Shown here in pieces: positions 44,130 to 48,373 of a stretch of 48,373 bases of DNA (position 1 is the stretch's first letter; each line of letters starts with the position of its first letter). The translations under genes were made by a program, and so were the position numbers. Origin of the DNA: Marivita lacus (GTDB lineage: Bacteria; Pseudomonadota; Alphaproteobacteria; Rhodobacterales; Rhodobacteraceae); assembly GCF_014637725.1 (NCBI RefSeq), contig NZ_BMFC01000022.1:1-48373 (forward strand), read 5' to 3'. Under the pieces are notes generated by a model. The model was given only the letters and a program-made list of their open reading frames with translations, made no database searches and was not told where the DNA came from.

Positions 44130-44876
44130 ATGAACACGATGTCGACCTCCAAAACAATTCGCGAAAAAATATGGACGAAACTGCGGGACGTAGCGAGGCC
44201 GGATACACGGTTCCATCTGAATTTTGCAGAAGTGATCCCGGATTTCGACGGATCCGAGACAGCGACGGACAGGATCGTCGAGGACCGCGCATATAAGGCA
44301 ACGCGCTTTGCCTTCATCACGCCAGACAATTGTCTGGCCGACCTGCGCCGCCGCATGATCGAAGACGGAAAGCCCTTCGTGATGTCCACCTACGGGATCT
44401 ACAGGGGCTTCCTATATCTGGATCCTGCGACCGTGCCGGAGGGTGCAGCACTCTACGCGTCCTGGCTCGATGGAATGGAACATTTTGGAGTGCCCATAAC
44501 GCTGGAGGAAATCGCCAGCATTGGCCGCTTTGATTATCTCGTAACCGGTGCCTCGGCAGTGTCGGTCAACGGTGTTCGTTTTGGCAAGGGGCACGGGTTC
44601 TTCGACCTTGAATGGGGAATGTTCACCGATCTCGGCCTCGTCGATGACGATACGCCGGTGCATGCGCTGGTGCATGATGTGCAGCTTGTCGAAGAGCAGT
44701 TGCAGCCGTCGGAAACCGACATTCTTGTAGATCGCATCTTTACGCCATCCCGAACCCATATTGTCGAGCGACGTGCCAAGCGCCCACGTGGCGTGAAATG
44801 GCCGTTGCTCGAACCCAAGCAGATCTCAGATACGCCGCCCTTACAGGAGCTTCAGCGCCTGCAAGGCCTCGCTTGA
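44130..44876 (+). CDS. 5-formyltetrahydrofolate cyclo-ligase-like protein
   Basis: This 248-residue cytoplasmic protein belongs to the 5-FCL/MTHFS superfamily. The family signature is visible as VRFGKGHGFFDLEWGMF followed by VHDVQLVEEQL; the N-terminal KIWTKLRDVARPDTRFH and TPDNCLADLRRRM segments also fit. True 5-FCL proteins are about 190 residues and recycle 5-formyl-THF; this longer type resembles the paralogue group that comparative genomics has tied to thiamin metabolism (from memory). It starts just after the RpiR operators; neither in-frame ATG (44130 or 44139) has a strong ribosome-binding site. The ABC importer genes follow after 51 bases. Confidence 0.75.
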   Translation: MNTMSTSKTIREKIWTKLRDVARPDTRFHLNFAEVIPDFDGSETATDRIVEDRAYKATRFAFITPDNCLADLRRRMIEDGKPFVMSTYGIYRGFLYLDPATVPEGAALYASWLDGMEHFGVPITLEEIASIGRFDYLVTGASAVSVNGVRFGKGHGFFDLEWGMFTDLGLVDDDTPVHALVHDVQLVEEQLQPSETDILVDRIFTPSRTHIVERRAKRPRGVKWPLLEPKQISDTPPLQELQRLQGLA

Positions 44877-44927
44877 CCAACCACCTGAACGCAACCTTTC
44901 ATTGAAATCCAAGACCGGAGTCCTCTG

Positions 44928-45899
44928 ATGAGTCTCAAACTTGATCGCCGACACTTCCTCGGCACTGCTGCTGCAAGTGCCGCTGTCGCCTCTCTGCCCT
45001 TGCGCGCCCGTGCTTCTACTCCCTTCACGATGCAGGCCGCCTGGATCAACGATGCAGAATTTGCTGGATACTTTATCGCCATAGACGAAGGGTATTACGC
45101 TGACGAGAGCCTTGATGTGACCTATCTTTCCGGCGGACCGGATGTCATCCCGGAAAGCACGATCATCGCAGGCCGGGCCGACGTTGCACTGACAACGCCA
45201 GACACCACCATCAAGGCCATTGTCGACCAGGGTGCTCCGTTCAAGATCATCGGTGCGCAATACCAGAAAAACCCCATCGGCATCGTCTCCCTCGTGTCGA
45301 ACCCGATCAACGAGCCCAAGGATCTGATCGGCAAGACCTTGGCCGTTCCCCCCGTGAACGTCATCTCGGTGAATGCGATGCTCGCGCTCAACGGGATCGA
45401 TCCGGCAGACGTGAACATTGTGCCCTATGCCTATGATCCGACCCCGCTCATCCGTGGCGAGATCGACGCAAGCCTCGATTTCACGACCAACGTGCCTTAC
45501 ACGATAAGCCAGCAAGGCGTGGAGGCGACATCCTTCCTGCTCTACGATTTCGGTTTCACGATCTACAATGACACCGTGGTGGTGACCGAAGAGACGTTGG
45601 CTGCGAAACGCCAAGACTTGGTGGGGTGGCTGCGCGCCTCACGCCGTGGCTGGGAAGAGAACTTCAAGGACCCCAACCTGTGGCCGCCGAAGTGGAAAGA
45701 CAGCTGGTTTGCCGGCACCGGCCGCACCATCGAAAACGAGATCTTCTTCAACAATGCCCAGCAGCCGCTGATGGAAAGCCCGGCGGGCTTCATGGCCATG
45801 ACAGAGGAGGGGATCGAGGCGAATCTCCGTGCCTTGAGTGCGGTTGGTATCAACGGCACCCGTGACATGTTCGACACCACGCTGCTTGACGAAATCTGA
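44928..45899 (+). CDS. NMT1/ThiY-like ABC substrate-binding protein
   Basis: This 323-residue periplasmic protein has a Tat-type signal ([24 protein letters not shown]) and the NMT1/THI5-like fold ([44 protein letters not shown]). This fold binds thiamin pyrimidine precursors, sulfonates, riboflavin precursors or nitrate in different systems. The AEFAGYFIA... DEGYY wording is closer to ThiY/pyrimidine-type than to SsuA or TauA. An AGGAGT-like site lies upstream, and the stop overlaps the ATPase start. Confidence 0.88.
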   Translation: MSLKLDRRHFLGTAAASAAVASLPLRARASTPFTMQAAWINDAEFAGYFIAIDEGYYADESLDVTYLSGGPDVIPESTIIAGRADVALTTPDTTIKAIVDQGAPFKIIGAQYQKNPIGIVSLVSNPINEPKDLIGKTLAVPPVNVISVNAMLALNGIDPADVNIVPYAYDPTPLIRGEIDASLDFTTNVPYTISQQGVEATSFLLYDFGFTIYNDTVVVTEETLAAKRQDLVGWLRASRRGWEENFKDPNLWPPKWKDSWFAGTGRTIENEIFFNNAQQPLMESPAGFMAMTEEGIEANLRALSAVGINGTRDMFDTTLLDEI

Positions 45900-46669
45900 T
45901 GGCTGCCCCGGACGGGATTGCCCTTTCCGGGGTCTGCAAGACCTTTGCGGGGCGGGGCAAGGTTGTCGAAGCCTTGCGCGATGTCACCCTGTCGTGCCCC
46001 GAGGGGTCCTTTACCGCGATCATCGGTCCGTCGGGTTGTGGCAAGTCCACTGTCATGCGGATCGCGCTCGGTCTGGAAAGTGCAGATGCAGGCACGGTCC
46101 GGATCGCGGGACGGGCGTCGCTGGAGGCCGCGCGCGCCGGGGTGACCGGTGTCGCCTTCCAGGACGCTGCATTGCTGCCTTGGCGAAGCGTCAAGAGCAA
46201 TGTGGAAGTGCCCTTGGAGGTCCTGCGGCAGTCGCGTGCAGAGGCGGCCACCCATGTGCGTGCAATGATCGAGCTGGTGGGTCTCAAAGGTTATGAAAAT
46301 GCGCTGCCCGGCGAACTGTCCGGCGGCATGCGCCAACGGGTGGCCATTGCCCGTGCATTGGTAACGCATCCCCAGGTTCTGTTCATGGACGAGCCCTTTG
46401 GCGCACTCGACCAGATCCTGCGTCGTCAGATGAATGTGGAGTTGCAAAGGATATGGACCGAAAGCGGTTCAACTGCGCTGCTGGTCACGCATGGGATTGA
46501 CGAGGCTGTGTTCCTGGCGGATCGAGTTGCGGTGATGCACGCGGATCCGGGCAGGATTGTCGATGTGATTGACGTGCCATTCGACAGGCCTCGCAAGACC
46601 ACGTTGTTTTCCGACCCGGAGTTTCACCGCGTCTGCGATCACATCGCCGAGGTGCTGCATGGCGGTTGA
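45899..46669 (+). CDS. ABC ATP-binding protein (SsuB/TauB/ThiZ type)
   Basis: This 256-residue ATPase has Walker [11 protein letters not shown]-loop [12 protein letters not shown], signature [15 protein letters not shown], Walker [13 protein letters not shown] and H-loop VTHGID. The FQDAALLPW wording is typical of nitrate/sulfonate/thiamin-precursor importers. It overlaps the binding protein gene by 1 base and the permease gene by 11 bases. Confidence 0.92.
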   Translation: MAAPDGIALSGVCKTFAGRGKVVEALRDVTLSCPEGSFTAIIGPSGCGKSTVMRIALGLESADAGTVRIAGRASLEAARAGVTGVAFQDAALLPWRSVKSNVEVPLEVLRQSRAEAATHVRAMIELVGLKGYENALPGELSGGMRQRVAIARALVTHPQVLFMDEPFGALDQILRRQMNVELQRIWTESGSTALLVTHGIDEAVFLADRVAVMHADPGRIVDVIDVPFDRPRKTTLFSDPEFHRVCDHIAEVLHGG

Positions 46670-48230
46670 GGCAACAGGTCCGTGGCGGGGTCTGCGCAAC
46701 GCCACCATCCTGCTCGTGATCTGGGAGATCGTTGGCCGGCTTGATCTTGTGGCGGGTGGTGCATTGCCGGGCATCTCGGAGATCTTGTTCCGGCTTTGGC
46801 AGGACTGGGCGGACTATCCAAGGCACATCTGGGCCACTGTCTATGCCTCGACACTTGGCTTCATCATAGGAAACACGATCGGTATCGGGGCAGGCGTCCT
46901 GTTTGCCCTGTCTCCGACGGCGCTGAGGCTCTTCCGAGGCGTCAACATCGCTGTCTTCGCTCTTCCACCCATCGCGATTGCGCCGATCCTCGTTCTGACG
47001 TTGTCTGGCATGGCCCCGCGGATCGTGCTGGCGGCCTTGGGCGTCTATTTCGTCACCATGACGGCCACCGTGATCGGCTTGTCACAAGCGGACAGCCGCG
47101 CCACCGATGTGATCCGTGCCTATGGTGGCGGACGGTGGGACATCTTGCGCCAGGTCCAGTTTCGCGGGGCGATGCCGTCCATTCTTGCTGGTCTCCGCGT
47201 GGCTGCACCCAATGCCGTTTTGGGTGCGATCCTCGCGGAATTCGGTGGCGGCGGTCGCTGGGGTCTGGGCGCCTACCTGCTGGGCTCACTGGGGCGTGGA
47301 GAGCCGGACAGGCTCTGGGGCATCGGCCTCGTGGCGACAGTGATTGCCGGGCTCAGCTACGCGGTGTTCGCCGTTCTGGCGACCCGGACAATCGGTGCGA
47401 CCCGGGCCGTGACGTTGAACACTGCCGTGCCGGACGCGGCTGCACCGGCAGGATCCCGGCTTGGCCGCGGTGCCTTGACCCTGGGCACGATTGCTTTGCC
47501 CTTCATCGTCTGGTGGGGCTTTATCAAGCTGACAGGCGTGCCCGACCTGATCTCCAAGACACCCTTCGGTGTGGTCGACTACCTGTTTCTCGGACCCACG
47601 GCAGAAACCGCCCAAGCGCGTCTGCTTGCCGCCTTGGCTGAAACATTGCCGATCACCTTCATCGGAATGGCCGCGGGCTTGGGCTTTGCGTTCCTGCTGG
47701 CGATTTCATCGCGTCTTTTCCCGCGTGCAATCGAGGCGTTCATGCCGATTGCCTTAGTGACGCAGACAATGCCCTTGGTTGCGTTGACACCGTTGCTTGT
47801 TCTCATCCTGGGTAGGGGCACGTCCTTGACTTTGTGGGTCACGATATCGGTGACGTTTTTCCCGGCTTTCGTGACGCTGGCACAAGGGTTGGCGCTTGTG
47901 CCAAGAAGTGCCGAAGACCTGCCACGCGCGTATGGGGCCAGCCGTTGGACCGAGATGCGGATGGTCACGCTGCCTGCATCGTTGCCTTACCTTTTCGCGG
48001 CCACGAGACTGACGGTTCCACGTGCGCTTTTGGGTGTAATGATCGCGGAATGGCTGGCGACCGGAAAGGGGCTTGGCAATCTCCTGAACCAATCCAGAGG
48101 TTTTCTCGACTACGGAATGATCTGGACGGTCGCCGCTGTGTCTGTGCTTCTGTCTGTCGTGTTCTATCAAGGCGTCGTGATCATCGAGCGGCGGTTGTTG
48201 AGACGCCTCGGGATGGCAACCGCTGAGTGA
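46659..48230 (+). CDS. Double-length ABC permease (two fused BPD domains)
   Basis: This 523-residue membrane protein contains two complete permease domains. The first EAA-type loop is [21 protein letters not shown] (about residue 150) and the second is [19 protein letters not shown] (about residue 425). Each half has five to six helices, and a less conserved linker joins them near 250-290. One chain therefore supplies both channel halves, replacing the usual homodimer. The start at 46659 lies within the ATPase gene and gives [12 protein letters not shown]. It is the last gene of the operon; no terminator was seen before the IS110 element. Confidence 0.9.
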   Translation: MAVEATGPWRGLRNATILLVIWEIVGRLDLVAGGALPGISEILFRLWQDWADYPRHIWATVYASTLGFIIGNTIGIGAGVLFALSPTALRLFRGVNIAVFALPPIAIAPILVLTLSGMAPRIVLAALGVYFVTMTATVIGLSQADSRATDVIRAYGGGRWDILRQVQFRGAMPSILAGLRVAAPNAVLGAILAEFGGGGRWGLGAYLLGSLGRGEPDRLWGIGLVATVIAGLSYAVFAVLATRTIGATRAVTLNTAVPDAAAPAGSRLGRGALTLGTIALPFIVWWGFIKLTGVPDLISKTPFGVVDYLFLGPTAETAQARLLAALAETLPITFIGMAAGLGFAFLLAISSRLFPRAIEAFMPIALVTQTMPLVALTPLLVLILGRGTSLTLWVTISVTFFPAFVTLAQGLALVPRSAEDLPRAYGASRWTEMRMVTLPASLPYLFAATRLTVPRALLGVMIAEWLATGKGLGNLLNQSRGFLDYGMIWTVAAVSVLLSVVFYQGVVIIERRLLRRLGMATAE

Positions 48231-48327
48231 GGTTACGGAAACTGGATGAACTGATGCGGTGGATGCCCCCACCCGCCGGCATCGGATACCATGACGGTTC
48301 TATACTCGCTTAGTGGAGGGCACATCG

Positions 48328-48373
48328 ATGACATCAAAGATCAGTGTTTTGGCAATCGACTTGGCAAAAGGCA
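48328..48373 (+). CDS. IS110-family transposase, N-terminal start (partial)
   Basis: The frame starts MTSKISVLAIDLAKG and runs off the window. The sequence is the usual IS110/IS1111-type N-terminus, with the first DEDD Asp in AIDLAK. A GTGGAGGG site precedes the ATG. Only 15 codons are visible, and the element's left end lies between 48231 and 48327. It differs from the IS110 remnant at 42671-42877. Confidence 0.8.
   Translation, partial: MTSKISVLAIDLAKG

Noticed and set aside
1-48373. CRISPR array, tRNA, rRNA, replication origin or toxin-antitoxin pair
   Set aside because: No regularly spaced repeats, no cloverleaf-like sequence, no iteron cluster and no small paired toxin-antitoxin genes were seen on either strand by eye.

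Overview
The window looks like an accessory segment (plasmid, chromid or genomic island) of an alphaproteobacterium, most likely a Rhodobacteraceae/roseobacter-type organism. This is judged from the high GC content with GC-rich third positions, the napEFDABC gene order, the many sugar and peptide ABC operons, and the IS families present. The assignment is inference; there is no rRNA or replication gene to fix it. No tRNA, rRNA, CRISPR array, partition or replication gene was recognised.

Layout. (1) 1-1342: an IS graveyard: an IS3 3' end inside a truncated IS1380, a frameshifted IS256 tail, and a DUF305 gene fragment. (2) 1548-6137: periplasmic nitrate reductase operon napEFDABC. (3) about 6560-9105: an IS91-family element with a HUH transposase and a tyrosine recombinase. 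(4) 9189-12693, minus strand: rhomboid protease, a DUF2322-like protein, a 2OG-Fe(II) oxygenase and a decapitated type I restriction subunit HsdR. (5) 12989-23984: a compact operon with a ROK regulator, a five-gene DppABCDF-type ABC importer, a type B carboxylesterase, malonyl-CoA decarboxylase and malonyl-CoA synthetase. (6) 24005-25196: a 616-bp internally deleted ISL3 element abutting an IS1380 fragment. (7) 25207-42333: a LysR regulator of GbpR type, GH51 arabinofuranosidase, a complete sugar ABC importer, the non-phosphorylative L-arabinose pathway and a second complete sugar ABC importer. (8) 42350-43193: gene and IS110 fragments. (9) 43215-48230: an RpiR regulator divergent from a 5-formyltetrahydrofolate cyclo-ligase-like gene, an NMT1/ThiY-type binding protein, an ATPase and a double-length fused permease. 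(10) 48328-end: start of an IS110-family transposase.

How the genes work together. The arabinose block can import arabinose or arabino-oligosaccharides, release arabinose in the cytoplasm, oxidise it, dehydrate arabonate twice and oxidise 2-oxoglutarate semialdehyde to 2-oxoglutarate; a dedicated lactonase is not visible. The nap block supplies periplasmic nitrate reduction fed from the quinol pool through NapC.

The most unusual block is region 5. Malonate catabolism (MatB then MatA, yielding acetyl-CoA) is joined translationally to an esterase and a peptide-family ABC importer under a sugar-type ROK regulator. I read it as a candidate system for importing and dismantling a malonyl ester, for example a malonylated glycoside, rather than free malonate. 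Region 9 is a second candidate: a thiamin-precursor-like importer coupled to a folate-enzyme paralogue with clear operator-like repeats.
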